A DNA stretch of 64,000 bases from Malus domestica (lineage: Eukaryota; Streptophyta; Magnoliopsida; Rosales; Rosaceae), in contig NC_091665.1 in assembly GCF_042453785.1 (NCBI RefSeq), forward strand, positions 24,457,501-24,521,500, read 5' to 3'. The notes under the pieces are model-generated. The model was not told where the DNA came from, did not search any database, and saw nothing but the letters and a program-made list of their open reading frames with translations. Made by a program: the position numbers and the translations under genes. Shown piece after piece: positions 1 to 11,487 of the stretch. Numbering within the stretch: the stretch's first letter is position 1; every line of letters begins with the position of its first letter.

Positions 1-719
1 TTTATTTTTTATTTTCCCTTTCTCGATAAAAAGAAAATAAAATAAAAAGGGAAGGTGAGTATGAACAGCCAAAATTTGTTTTATTTTGAATTCATCGATT
101 GGACAATCTTCCTAAAAAATGCACAAAGTTTATTTATTTATTTATTTTACCTCCAAATATTTTTAAGATTTTAAATTTTTTTAATTGTACTGAAATCAAG
201 ACTTAAGTATTGCCGGTGCTACATCGAGTTAGCAGTGGTGAAGAATTTTCAAAATTCATTGTCACGTACATAAATATAGTAAAGATACGTTTAGTTGTTT
301 AATAGTTTGATTATGTTAGTGGGTTTGATTACTTATAATATGGGCACATTTAGTTTTATGATACATTTAGATTTCTGTTACATTGTGTTTCTTAATATAT
401 TTAGAATATAAACATATACGTTTATTTTGAAATGTATCATAAGTTTTAAATACATTTTTATATAACTATATGTAAAATTTTAACAAATTAATGAAGTTTT
501 CTTATAAAACTGTTAGTGACTTTTTCTAATGTAGGAGGAGATTAATTAAATATAATAATAGAAATCAAAAGTTCTCTCTTTTTTAGTCATAATGAGAAAT
601 TAGTTAAATTAAAAATTATAATTGAAAAAACCACGAATTTAAAATTCTTAGATTGTAAGAAATTAGTTGTTAGCTAGCTTAAGCGGATATATAATTATCT
701 ATTAAAATGAAATGTTACA
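1..719. other. AT-rich intergenic DNA
   Basis: No reading frame of gene quality, RNA gene or recognisable element was seen. The stretch is very AT-rich and ends at the target duplication of the Cassandra element. Confidence 0.6.
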
Positions 720-724
720 CTTAT

Positions 725-996
725 TGTCACATCCCAGGCTCGTCTCCGCCTTAACATGATATTGTCCACTCTGGGCTCTGCCCACGTCCTCACGGTTTTG
801 TTTATGGGAACTTAGACGAGAACTTCCCAGTGGATCACCCATCCTAGGATTTCTCTCACCCGAACTCGCTTAACTTCGAAGTTCCGATAGAATCCAAAGT
901 TAGTGAATTCCCAAAATGCCTCATGCCATAAAGGGTGGGCATGTACATATATAAGACACATCACCCCCCCTCCGTTGGTCGATGTGGGATGTTACA
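725..996 (-). repeat. Cassandra LTR (3' LTR in element orientation)
   Basis: This 272-bp direct repeat matches 1073-1342. It contains the 5S-like block at about 810-925 on the minus strand. Confidence 0.88.
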
Positions 997-1055
997 ATCC
1001 ACAACTTCTTAAGGGTCTGAAGTACTCGTCGACACACTCGCACCAAACGGCAAAG

Positions 1056-1069
1056 TGGCTCTGATACCA
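1056..1069 (-). promoter_or_regulatory. Primer-binding site, tRNA-Met type
   Basis: The minus strand reads TGGTATCAGAGCCA, the canonical plant initiator-tRNA-Met primer site. It lies 3 bases inside the LTR at 1073-1342 and fixes the element's orientation. Confidence 0.88.
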
Positions 1070-1072
1070 TTC

Positions 1073-1342
1073 TGTCACATCCTAAGTTCATCTCCGCCGT
1101 AGTATGATATTGTCCGATCTGGGCCCCGGCCACGCCCTCACGATTTTGTTTTTAGGAATTCAGACGAGAACTTCTCAATGGGTCACCCATCTTAGGACTG
1201 CTCTCACCCGAACTCGCTTAACTTCAGAGTTCCAATGGAATCCGAAGCCAGTGAGTTCCCAAAAAGCCTCGTGCTATAGGAAGTGGGCATGTACATATAA
1301 GGCACATCACCCCATCTCCGTTGGTCGATGTGAGATGTTACA
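1073..1342 (-). repeat. Cassandra LTR (5' LTR in element orientation)
   Basis: This 270-bp direct repeat matches 725-996 and adjoins the tRNA-Met primer site. It is followed by the CTTAT duplication. Confidence 0.88.
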
Positions 1343-1347
1343 CTTAT

Positions 1348-2326
1348 CATCTATTCATACAAGATGATATGATCCACTAACACATGTGTTCCCATCTCTA
1401 TTTGAAGTTGGTTCAAATAAATGGTATATAGGCGCCTCAATTTTGAATTTTATAGATCAAACATCCATGCCTTTTAGTGATTTGATTAAACTTTTTTTTT
1501 GGGTCATATTTTTGGTGCTATATGCACATTATATTGTAACAAATTTCTTATAATCTAGCATTTTGATTACACTCTCCTCCGTTAGACATAATTGTAAAAT
1601 AAAAAAATTGTTAGATTCAATTTATTTTCACAATAATGCTACAATTTAGCAATAATTATCTATGATTTAAGATATTTTATTTCCAAAATAGTTTAAAATA
1701 TTTTTAAATCCCATAAAATCAAACGTACCAATATTAACAATATGTATCAAATCAAACATACCAAAATTGCAAATAAACGTACCAATTAATGATTTTTGTA
1801 AATTCAAATGTACCCGCAGATAATATATACATAATGTATTGTACCAATTTATTATTTTTGTAAGTTCAAACGTACCTGCAGATATATATACATAATGTAT
1901 TGTACCTAATAATAATAATTCGTCAACAACTATACTTAAAAAAATAGCAAAAAATATATATAATTTCACAAAAAATTTGAAAAAAAATTACACGGAGCTT
2001 TTATGTTGATCACAAACTATTTGAAAAAAAAAACCATTTGGAAAAAGAAATAATATTAAATGTTTGCATAACAAAAATTACAAAAAAACAATGATAGAAA
2101 AAACATATCTTTAAGAAGAGAAAATATAGTTAAATTACTAATATCTCCACTAAATAAGGAAAAATGCATCATGCAGATAAAAAGATAAATTCAAAAATTA
2201 TTTTAATTTAAAAAAATTATAATAATGACATGTAATTTAGCTTGAAGTGGCTATTGGTCAAAGCATTTTAATCAAATTTTTAAAAGGTATAGATGTTTAA
2301 TCTAAATGATATAGAAAAATTGTAGG
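1348..2326. other. AT-rich intergenic DNA with a 61-bp tandem repeat
   Basis: No gene was seen. At about 1762-1911 a unit containing TAATGTATTGTACC is present twice with a 61-bp offset, and GTACC-type motifs recur between 1720 and 1910. The rest is poly-A/T-rich DNA. Confidence 0.55.
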
Positions 2327-2634
2327 TGACACACCTCGATCCTAGAATCAAGGCGTGCTGGCCATCACGTGAGCGTCCCCGATCCTAGAATCAAGGTGTG
2401 CTGGCCATCACGTGAGCGTGACGTAACCAAAAGTGCGACGCGGAAGTAAAAATGATAGACGAAAATACGAATGAATAAAAACCAACTACTAGCAATAATA
2501 ATCCAACTAGCATACTAGAGTGAGTTTAAGTGTAAAACACACATGTTCCTACTTGACTGCACCTAGTACTTATGCGATCCTAGAATCAAGGCGTGCTGGC
2601 CGTCACACCTTGATTCTAGGATCGGGATGTGTCA
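2327..2634. mobile_element. Short LTR-like or fold-back element remnant
   Basis: The segment begins TGACACACCTCGATCC and ends with the near inverse complement, GGATCGGGATGTGTCA, giving about 30-bp imperfect inverted ends that both contain GATCCTAGAATCAAGG. Flanks GTAGG and GTAAG could be a 5-bp duplication with one change. A ~50-bp block (GATCC...CACGTGAGCG) is tandemly doubled at the left end. It could be a solo LTR (TG...CA ends) or a MITE; no coding is present. Confidence 0.55.
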
Positions 2635-2639
2635 GTAAG

Positions 2640-3379
2640 GGAGTCTAATTTTTCCTTATAATTTTGTATATTAAACAAATAAAAAAATAATGAGTTGGAA
2701 TTGATCAAAGGCTCTGCATCAAATTTTGTTGAGGAATTGATGTTTAGTCCAAACAAGTTGAAAAGAATGTAGGAGATTCTAGTTACTCTAATGAAATATT
2801 AACAACAAAAATACGGAGAATAGTATCTACATTGTAAATCAAGAATAATGCTATTTGTTCATTATTTATTTAAAATAATTAATTTTGAATCCACATTCAA
2901 ATAAGAGTATTGTTTTTTTTTTTCGAACCAAATTGTATTAACAAAGACTTGAGATGCATCGTTTCGTCTAGAAAAAACATTTGATTTCCAGTTTTTATTT
3001 TTTATGTTGGAGTTGAATGGGTGTATTTTTCCTCATTTAGTGTGGTGTATACCTATCATTTTAGTTATCAATGTTAGATAAGTTTGAATTTCAAGATTTA
3101 TGTAATAGATAAACACAAATTTCATAATTCAATCTAACGATGATAAATAGAGTAATAAGCATATACTACACCGTACTAAAAAATGGTGATAAAAAATGCC
3201 CCGGAGTTGAATTTCTTAGTTGTGACTCATAACTCGTGAGACACGCATATCATATGAAACCTTCCCATCTCTTCCACGTGTCGTGACATAAGCTGCAGTT
3301 CATGGAATGCCCCCAATACTGTCTTACACATTATCATTGTCAAAAGTATTAACTTCATTGACTCTCTTCCTCTCTCTTT
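2640..3379. other. Intergenic DNA and PP2C upstream region
   Basis: AT-rich DNA with no gene seen. From about 3220 it becomes less AT-rich and probably holds the promoter of the downstream PP2C gene. No convincing TATA box could be assigned. Confidence 0.4.
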
Positions 3380-3779
3380 CTCACCGTCTGTAGCATATAA
3401 TGGTGTGGAGCCCATAGCAGGGCCTTTGCTTTGCTGGCTTCAAGCTCTCCAATCTCCATTGTTGGTCTTTTATGGGGCTTGTATGCTGAAGAGAAAGAGA
3501 AAGAGAAAGTTTTCATTTTTTCAGTTTTGCCCACTATTTTCCTCCCCAAAGACTCCTTTTTTAATGCTCCCATTCACTTTCTCCACTTGTTCAACAATCT
3601 CATCATCTTCCACAAGCACCTATTGGAATACATAAACCATAAGTCTGCTCCTTGTTTTTGATTTCATGGATCCACAGATCTAATGGTTCCCTGCCCACGT
3701 GACCTTCTAGATCTTCCTCCAATTCAGCTGTTGCAAAAGGCTGGTTCCAACAAGCAGAAGCAAGCAAATTAGGAATTGG

Positions 3780-4270
3780 GTAAGTCTCCTTTTGCCTTCT
3801 AGGTCCTGGTATTTGAGAAAGAAAAGTGCTTTTTATATTATGATTATTTGGGTGCTTTTGGAATTTGTGAAAACTGAAGATTCATTTTTAGCAATGTGAA
3901 GAGGGAGACCTTCTGGATTTTCAAATGGCTGACCAAGCTCTTTGTTGACAAATAAAAGAAGGGACTTTTTTTTCAAACCTCCCATTAAGTTTCTGTTGAT
4001 TTTTTCTCTATACCAGCAGCTTTTGTGGTCATGGTATTTTGTTTTAAATGGAAACTCAGATGGGTTTTTTGGAATATTGGGTTTGAAATCCTCATTCCTT
4101 CTGTTTGGGTACAATACCCAACTGAAATTAAGTGTAAAGGTGGCTGCTTTATGTTGTTTTCTTGATCTGTTGGGTCCTGATTGTCCTGCTAAGACTGAAG
4201 GAAAGAAAAACAATTTCAATTGTGCGCTTATTGACTACTTGTATTTTTTTGCTTTGGTTGTGTTTTGCAG
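3780..4270 (+). other. Probable 5'-UTR intron of the PP2C gene
   Basis: A GTAAGT donor at 3780 and a TTTTGCAG acceptor ending at 4270 bracket a T-rich segment just upstream of the PP2C start codon at 4400. A leading untranslated exon (roughly 3400-3779) is inferred. Transcript data would settle it. Confidence 0.55.
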
Positions 4271-4399
4271 TGTATAGTTGGGCTGAGAACTAGAGGGCAA
4301 TACTGATACTGTTTAGGATTGGAATTTTGGGGGCAGAGGGTTTAATTTAAGTTGTTCTTACATGTGGAGATTTTGGAGGTTGTTTGGATGAAATGAGGG

Positions 4400-7300
4400 A
4401 TGTTATCAGAGTTGATGAACTTCTTGAGGTCCTGTTTTCGGCCAAGGTCGAATCGATACGTTCATACTGGTGCAGATTCCGGGGGTCGCCAAGACGGGCT
4501 TCTGTGGTACAAAGACACAGGCCAGCACATAAATGGTGATTTCTCAATGGCTGTAGTTCAGGCCAACAATTTACTTGAGGATCAGAGTCAGCTCGAGTCG
4601 GGTAGTTTGAGCACACATGAATCTGGCGCCTATGGTACTTTTGTTGGTGTTTATGACGGTCATGGGGGTCCGGAGACGTCACGCTATATCAATGATCACC
4701 TCTTTCAACATCTCAAGAGTAAGTGACTCTAGCCTTTCTAATGGAATTCTGAACATTTTGAGTCCCTTCAGCAAGCCTTGTTGGCTTTGTGGCTTTTGAA
4801 TTGAAATCCTGTTTGGCCTTTGTATTGGTGAGGAATTTGAGGGGAAGAGATTTACAATAGAGGGCATCGTTTGGCTATGTGGTGCATTAGTGGGGATTTC
4901 AAACCTTGCTGAGTTGAAAAGAAGAGAACCTTGTGACGCATGTTTGATTATGTTTTTAGTGTTCAAAATGATGACTCGCTCTTACATAAGTTCAGTATTT
5001 ATTGCAAAGGCATGTTCAAAATGATGATCTGAGAATGCATGCTTGATTATTTTTTTTAATGTTAACAAAAGATGAGTTGCCCTTAATTAAGTTTAGTGTG
5101 TGCCGTAAAGGCAGGTTAAAGTCAAGGATTATGCATTGTTCTTATCAGCAGCTATTGGTGTAGCGTACAGAATGTAAAACTTTACACTCCATTAAGTGCA
5201 TTTGGTCTTAGATTTGTATACAAACTTCCTGTTGTAAATTTAGAGTTTCTTTGTAATATGCAGGATTTTGTTCGGAGCAGCAGTCCATGTCTGTGGATGT
5301 AATACGAAAAGCATTTCAAGCAACAGAAGAGGGTTTTCTTTCCGTAGTTACTAGGGAGTGGCCTATGAAACCACAGATTGCAGCAGTAGGATCGTGCTGC
5401 CTTGTTGGTGTTATTTGTAATGGAACTCTTTATATCGCTAACTGTGGTGATTCCCGTGCTGTTTTGGGAAGAATAATGAAGGCAACAGGGGAGGTGCTCT
5501 CCATTCAGTTGTCACAAGAGCACAATGCCTCTATAGAATCTGTGAGACAGGAGCTGCAATCTTTGCACCCTGATGATCCACATATTGTAGTTTTGAAGCA
5601 TAATGTATGGCGTGTGAAAGGCTTAATACAGGTAACTCTTTTACAATATCAGGAAATGGTTATTGATATTAGGTCCTTAGAGTTAGACCTTGTTATATAA
5701 CTTCTCTACTTTCTTTGCACCGAACCCAAGTGGCTGTAAATACTTGTGTTTCTGTTGTAATCTAACAGTACAATAGTGCATGCTGGAAAGGTCCCTATAG
5801 CTTTAGTTTAACTATACTTCTCCATCCCCATCCCTCAAAGAAGTATATTGGCCTTGTTTATGTTTTCCGGATGACTTTATCTGTGGTGCGTTGGCTATTT
5901 TACTAGTTATATGGGATTAAAAGTGGATCAAGTTTTTTTCTCATGCTCTTTCCAAGTTTGTCTTGCTTTCTTGTAATTGCTAAGCAAGAATGTGGGAATT
6001 CTCAAACTAGATGTTGTACTTAACAAAGCTACAAAATAATCTGGAACTTTTACTGATCTAGATTGCTTCTGGCTATGTGTGAAAGAATAATGAAGATCAA
6101 ACATTCATGTCTAGGGAAAATGTTGTGTGGTTGGTATGGTTTCACATCTTAAGACCAGTGATATGGGTTCTGATCTTTATACCAGTGATATCTCTGGTAG
6201 ATCATTACTCAAATCTTGATAAATATCATTCCACGGAGGAACAAGATGTGTGATCACCATTAGGTGGCAGCTTATCATATATGAAGACAAACTCCGTGGA
6301 CAACATTTGGTTATTTTTAGTTTTCAATGTTACACAATAGATGGTTTGACTTGATACGGTTTATCATTTCTTTGATGTGACTCTGATTCTGGTTATTTTG
6401 CATCTTGCAGATTTCTAGATCTATTGGTGATGTGTATTTAAAAAAGGCTGAATTTAACAGGGAGCCTTTGTTTTCCAAGTTTCGTCTTCGGGACCCTATC
6501 AAAAGACCAATTTTGAGCGCTGATCCGGCAATTTCAGAGATCCAATTGCAGCCACATGATCAATTTATTATATTTGCATCTGATGGGCTCTGGGAACACC
6601 TCACCAATCAGGAAGCAGTGGACATAGTTCAAAAACATCCACGAAATGTAAGATTTATTGTTCAATAGTATACTAGTACTCTAACAATAAGGGGATTATA
6701 TTTATTAAAAAAGATTGACCATGCTTATGCCTGAAAGTAGAATCAGCGAGCAGTTGTCATTTTAAACTTATTGCTAGTGTAAGACTCGTATCTCCATATT
6801 TTGTTAGAGATAATACTGGGAAAGAAATCAATTTTCTACCACACTATACCTACCTAGTATCTCTAAGTCGGTCTCCCAGACTAGAACATTGATTCACAGA
6901 AAGTAAAGTTAGTTTTTTTTTAAGATCATAAGATTGCCCTATAAGTTCGGGTCTAGGATGGCTGTTGCTTAGTTGTGGCTTTAGCCTCCATGTAAAAAGA
7001 GAAAATGATTGCCTTATAAGTCCCGGTCAGCATGAACTGAAGACTTTCCCCAAGTTATCAAAATTCTATGGTGTTTTGGTACGTTGAATTGAATGAAAGC
7101 TGGTATGTTATTGGATGTGCATGCATTCCAAAATCTGCAACACACATCGGTTGCTGGTAGGATCCACATGTAAGAGTGGAGCCAGCTCGGTGAATAGAGC
7201 CACCTCAGCTGATTATATGGAGAAATGATGTCACCTTGTGAGATACTTGAAATGATCCTTCCATGAAGTCATTGTTTTAGATCCTGTTGAAAGCCCATGG

Positions 7301-7984
7301 TTTTGTAGGACAAATTCAAATTGCTATTAGATATCATGCAGTAGGCAGTGCATATTGATACGGTGGAGCATTCAACTGGGTTTCTATAACCCAAATTTTC
7401 GGACTTTATAATTAGGCCAAGTAAATTTATCTGTATTGGTTCTTGTACTGTTAGACAGGAATATCACTCTATTATGTGCACAGTCGTCAGAATCAACATT
7501 TTCCGGTGTGCCTCCTGTCTTTGATGAATAACTGACCTATAAGTTTTAGCTGTATTTTAACATCGGGTTCGTGGGGGAGAAAGAACCGCTGTTCTTATAT
7601 TTTAACTTCAGGTTTATTTGCCCTTCTTATTACATCTTGCTCACAAGTCAGAGTCTATGGAAACTCTCTCCTTTACGGAAGAGAATTTGACTTTTGTTTC
7701 CCAACCTCATGCAGGGAAGTGCAAAAAGGCTGATAAAAACCGCCCTGCAAGAAGCAGCAAAAAAGAGAGAGATGAGGTATTCGGACTTGAAGAAGATTGA
7801 CCGTGGGGTTCGCCGCCATTTCCACGATGACATAACTGTGATCGTCGTGTTTCTTGACTCAAACCTTGTGAGCAAGGCTAGTTCTGTCAAGTGCCCGAAC
7901 CTATCGGTGAGAGGAGGTGGAATCAACCTGCCTCCTAACACTCTTGCTCCATATGCCACGACAACGGAAGCTGGCAATACCTGA
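4400..7984 (+). CDS. Protein phosphatase 2C, plant clade D (PP2C.D)
   Basis: Coding exons are 4400-4718, 5264-5631, 6411-6647 and 7715-7984; phases agree at every GT-AG junction and give 397 aa. The Mg/Mn-dependent Ser/Thr phosphatase fold is complete: DGHGG (86-90), GDSRAVLG (168-175), ASDGLWEH with metal-binding Asp-Gly (about 287-288), and FHDDITV with the C-terminal Asp pair (about 346-347). The N-terminus [17 protein letters not shown] and the QDGLLWYKD block are typical of Arabidopsis clade D members (PP2C46/PP2C79 type), which are known to dephosphorylate plasma-membrane H+-ATPase and to be inhibited by SAUR proteins. That role is family knowledge, not visible here. Start: ATG codons at 4388 and 4393 lie in other frames, and the 4400 ATG gives the conserved N-terminus. 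Length is normal and no break was seen. Confidence 0.95.
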
Positions 7985-8452
7985 GTAAACGGTATCTCTC
8001 ATGTGTGTTATCTATTGTACCATTGTCTTGTGTTAATACTAGGTAGCTTCCGAACCAAGACAATTTACGAGGAGGAGCCGGCCTTCAATTCTTTAATGTA
8101 CACTGTAACTTTTAACTGGGAATCTAATACTTGCATTTAGCTTCTGTGTCAACAACGGACAAGAACTGGAGAAGACAAGAAGGTGACAGTAATCACAGCT
8201 ATATTTCCTTCACAATGTTCTTATCCTTTCCTTTTTTTCTTTTCTTTTTTTTCACTTTCCGCTGGAATTTCAGATCTGTAAATTTGTACGACATGGCGAA
8301 TTAAGTTTTTTTGCTTTCATTTAGTTGTTTGCTTGCTCTTTTTATTTGTTAAGTCTACGTATCATAATATAAGTGAAGAAATTATATATCTTTCAACAGA
8401 GTACGAAAAGCTTTCTACAAACCCAGGAAGCTGAATATGAGGTGAAGACTAA
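7985..8452 (+). other. PP2C 3' UTR and downstream DNA
   Basis: This follows the TGA stop at 7982-7984 and contains T-rich tracts, with a T-rich stretch near 8230-8260. The transcript end was not located exactly. A MITE begins at 8453. Confidence 0.45.
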
Positions 8453-8803
8453 GGGCTGGTTTGGTATTATTGTGTTTTGAAAAAAAGCTGCTGTGAGAAT
8501 AAGCGGCTGAAATAAATCAGCAAGGTGTTTGGTAAACATTTTTGTAAAAGTGCTTTTGAAAAAAAAAGCAGTCTGATAGTGGGTCTTTTCATTAAAAAAG
8601 CACTGTAGCTCTGTGTGCTTTGAAAAAAAACCAGTTTTCCAAAGTTGCAAATAGCAGCTTTAGTTTTTTCCTTTGATTTTAGCTTATTCTCACAGCAGCT
8701 TTCAAAATAAGCCATTTTTTTTTTAGTTTATCAAACATCTAAAACCATCATAGCTTTTTTTCATGCGTGTTTTTTTTTTAAGCATCCCATTCCCAAACCA
8801 CCC
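8453..8803. mobile_element. MITE with TAA target duplication (copy 1)
   Basis: The 351-bp segment starts GGGCTGGTTTGG and ends CCAAACCACCC, so its ends are inverted repeats. It is flanked by TAA on both sides (8450-8452, 8804-8806), as for PIF/Harbinger-type MITEs. The sequence is rich in AAAAGC/GCTTTT blocks and has an inner inverted repeat (GCTGCTGTGAGAATAAGC and its complement). A second copy in the opposite orientation is at 25641-25992. Confidence 0.75.
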
Positions 8804-8806
8804 TAA

Positions 8807-9654
8807 CCAAGAAATTTTTAACAATATAAGGGTTAAAGCTTAAAAAAGGTTGATAGAATAAAGAGAAGCGAAGACTGCACCGCAACAAGAGAGATGGAGA
8901 GGAAAATGAGGCCAACTCAAAATAGAAAAGAGTTTGATTCGAGAACACCGTTGAATTGTAAGGATTTAAACTGACATACAACAATATCTATGAAGACAGC
9001 ATAAAGAAAAAACAAGAAGATGGGCCAAGGATCATTTAGATCCCTCAAAGGTTCTGCCCATGCATGGTGTACCGTATTGTGTGACTAAAATTCTCTCCAT
9101 GAACATATGGTTTTGAAATATGATGAAAGCATCTGTGCCTACCATGTACCTGTGAATTGTTGTTTTCTTCATAAAACTGTGATAAAACCATAATCTGCAA
9201 TGCAAGCGCTGTGAGTTTCTGGTTGTATGTAGCTGCCATGGCCTGGCATATACAAATACAAATATACAGCTATCATGCAATAATACATGTAATCCAAATC
9301 AAAATCTAATAAGGTCCTACAAGAATTTTCAAAATTAAATATTGGAAAAAAGAGAAGTAGGGAATTACGAGGAGGGAGGGAGAGAGAGAGAGAGGGAGTG
9401 TGTGTTTTTACTGTCGCACTTGTCACTTGCCTGACACCATCGGGCATATTCCCACCAACTCAGATACGAAACAACACTTAATTAGTTTAACCTAATTACC
9501 AACTAATTATTTTAATTTTGTACTGTAATCTAAGTTATCTAAACCCTAGACATAGGCACAGAACCCAATGCCACTGTTCCTAATGCCCTTTTGGATTGAT
9601 GTCTCACTCCATCTCTGAAATTGTGTGAGTCAGGTTTCAAACATTTCATTGACA
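8807..9654. other. Intergenic DNA with a short GA tract
   Basis: No gene was seen. A purine-rich (GA)n tract lies at about 9370-9398. ORFs here are short and lack family features. Confidence 0.5.
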
Positions 9655-9664
9655 TAAAAAAGAA

Positions 9665-9817
9665 GGGAACTTTAACGAAAAGCACTCGGTATTGTTCACT
9701 TTAACGAAAAACCACATTTTTACACTAAAAAGTCAATCCTGGTACTATTCACTTTACCCTTTATTTTGTCCTTATCATTAAAACTTAAAGTTTTCAAGCC
9801 ATTTTCATTAGTTTTCC
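9665..9817. mobile_element. MITE with 10-bp target duplication
   Basis: The 153-bp AT-rich segment has imperfect inverted ends (GGGAACTTTAACGAAAA and the complement of TTTTCATTAGTTTTCC). It is flanked by TAAAAAAGAA on both sides (9655-9664 and 9818-9827). The 9-10-bp duplication suggests a Mutator-type MITE. The A-rich duplication could in part be chance. Confidence 0.65.
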
Positions 9818-9827
9818 TAAAAAAGAA

Positions 9828-10498
9828 AGGTTTATTATATTAGCACCCTACAAATTATTGAATAAACCTAATATATTTAATACATCTCATATTTACTTTT
9901 TTAACTAAAAATTATCTCAATACACCCCTTCCTTCCCCATAATACCCTCATACCTCACATTCTTAATATACACCCCACATTTCTCAAATCTTATAACAGT
10001 CATTTTTAATTTTGCCGAATGATTTCAAACCATCTAAACTTTAATTTGCCGAATGATTTCAAATTGAATGATTTGAAAAAATGTTTAGGTTCATTTGAAT
10101 GTTTTTCAATAACAATAATAATGATTTCAAAGCTTTCGAAACACCAATTTCGTGTTCCATTCGTCAAAAATAATTTTTCTTAATCAACATATTTGTAGTT
10201 TCATTGCTTAGAGTTTTATTCAACAATGGAGGGTGTGAAGGGTTTTGATAGTTGAAGGAGATAAATAATACGTTAAAAGTTAATTTTATTATTATTTTTT
10301 AAACCTAATAAGGTCAAAATTATCATTGCATAGTAGAGTAAATAAGTCATTAATATTAAATTTTAATGTGAGGTGCATTCAACATTTTGTGGAGTGCTAA
10401 TATAAAATGCTAAAAAGAAATACGAAAATACTATTTCTTGAATTTATACCTTATCATGTTACGGACATACTATTTTTTGAAGAATAATATTACGAGGT
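9828..10498. other. AT-rich intergenic DNA
   Basis: No gene, RNA or clear element ends were seen. Confidence 0.5.
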
Positions 10499-10507
10499 CA
10501 AGTTTTT

Positions 10508-10708
10508 GGACAAGGATTGTCTGCCCTCCTTGTTCCCGTGCCCTCCTGTTTGTGTGGTCACTGTTAAGCCACGTCAACATTTTATATTACTATTCATTTT
10601 TGTCTTATTATCTCTATAAAAAAAACAATATAAAATGTTGACGTGGCTTAACCGTTACCATACAAAACAGGAGGGCACGGGAACAAGGAGAGCAGACAAT
10701 CCTTGTCC
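10508..10708. mobile_element. Mutator-type MITE with long inverted repeats
   Basis: The 201-bp element is almost entirely palindromic. About 80 bp at each end, starting GGACAAGGATTGTCTGC, are inverse complements with few mismatches, around a short AT-rich loop. It is flanked by a perfect 9-bp duplication CAAGTTTTT (10499-10507 and 10709-10717), the size made by Mutator-like transposases. It would fold into a strong hairpin if transcribed. Confidence 0.88.
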
Positions 10709-10717
10709 CAAGTTTTT

Positions 10718-11240
10718 AAATCAAATTTATAAATCAAATGATGTGTTACCAATAGACATGTTAATTAACACTTAAATGAGAATTTAATAATCAATAACCA
10801 TATCATTTTGTTTAAAAATTTGATCTTCATAGCATTATCCATTTCTCAAATATGACTTATCGTAATGAGCTGGTTGCTTGGATAATCATGTTATGAACGT
10901 ACTATGTTTCAAATTTATATCTTATTAGTTTCAATTTGGTCATCAAAATAAATTATTGGACCCAATAGTCCTATACATCCACTCAGTTAAGAGCTCTAAA
11001 TAATGAGATTAGTTAATTCTTTGGAAATCCTAATATAGATAGCAGTAGTATTGACTCTAAAATTAACTTGGTCGGAAACTCCGTTAATGCGCTGGCGTGG
11101 ATGTGAGTATAAAAAACTCATAATGCTTGTCACACATAATCTAGTTAATGTTTAGACCAGATTTATTCATGGCAAGACACTAGACACCACTGTACGTCCA
11201 TGATTTTCATTTTTATGAATAAAAAATGTCCAGTCTGTGA
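10718..11240. other. AT-rich intergenic DNA
   Basis: No gene or recognisable element was seen. Confidence 0.5.
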
Positions 11241-11242
11241 TT

Positions 11243-11400
11243 AAGGTTTGGGTGTGATATTCACACCCTTTTTTACTTCTCTCACACATTTTTAATTTTT
11301 AACCGTCGTATCGGATGAATTGAAGAAGATCAACAGACATAAATTAACTAGGGATATGGAAGAAGTAAAAAGAGATGTGTGGATAGCACACCCCTAAGGT
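11243..11400. mobile_element. Fold-back MITE-like repeat (GTGTG..ACTTCT family)
   Basis: The left end (AAGGTTTGGGTGTG..., then CACACCC and TTTACTTCT) and the right end are imperfect inverse complements over about 45 bp. The same layout occurs at 25114-25250, including the inner motif TTGAAGAAGATCAA. No coding. Confidence 0.6.
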
Positions 11401-11487
11401 TTTAGGATGCTTCCAACTCTAGGGCAAACTCTGAGGTAGTCCCTAGATCCTTGGCTCTCATTCTCACTGTGAATAGTTATATTATTA

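Larger units (their letters stand above)
725..1342 (-). mobile_element. Complete Cassandra-type TRIM retrotransposon
   Basis: Two direct copies of a ~271-bp LTR (725-996 and 1073-1342) start TGTCACATCC and end GATGTTACA. They flank a 76-bp internal region with no protein coding. The element is bounded by a 5-bp target duplication CTTAT (720-724 and 1343-1347). On the minus strand the internal region starts with TGGTATCAGAGCCA, complementary to the 3' end of initiator tRNA-Met. Inside each LTR, the minus strand carries a block resembling the plant 5S rRNA internal promoter and body (for example AACTTCGAAGTT...AGCGAG and GGGTGACCCA). A short non-coding LTR element with 5S-like LTRs and a tRNA-Met primer site is the definition of Cassandra. 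It must depend on enzymes supplied elsewhere. The two LTRs differ at many positions, so it is not a fresh insertion. Confidence 0.9.

Noticed and set aside
7618..7800. A separate small plus-strand ORF before PP2C exon 4
   Set aside because: It reads intron sequence and a wrong frame of exon 4; the NCAG acceptor at 7714 gives the conserved frame.
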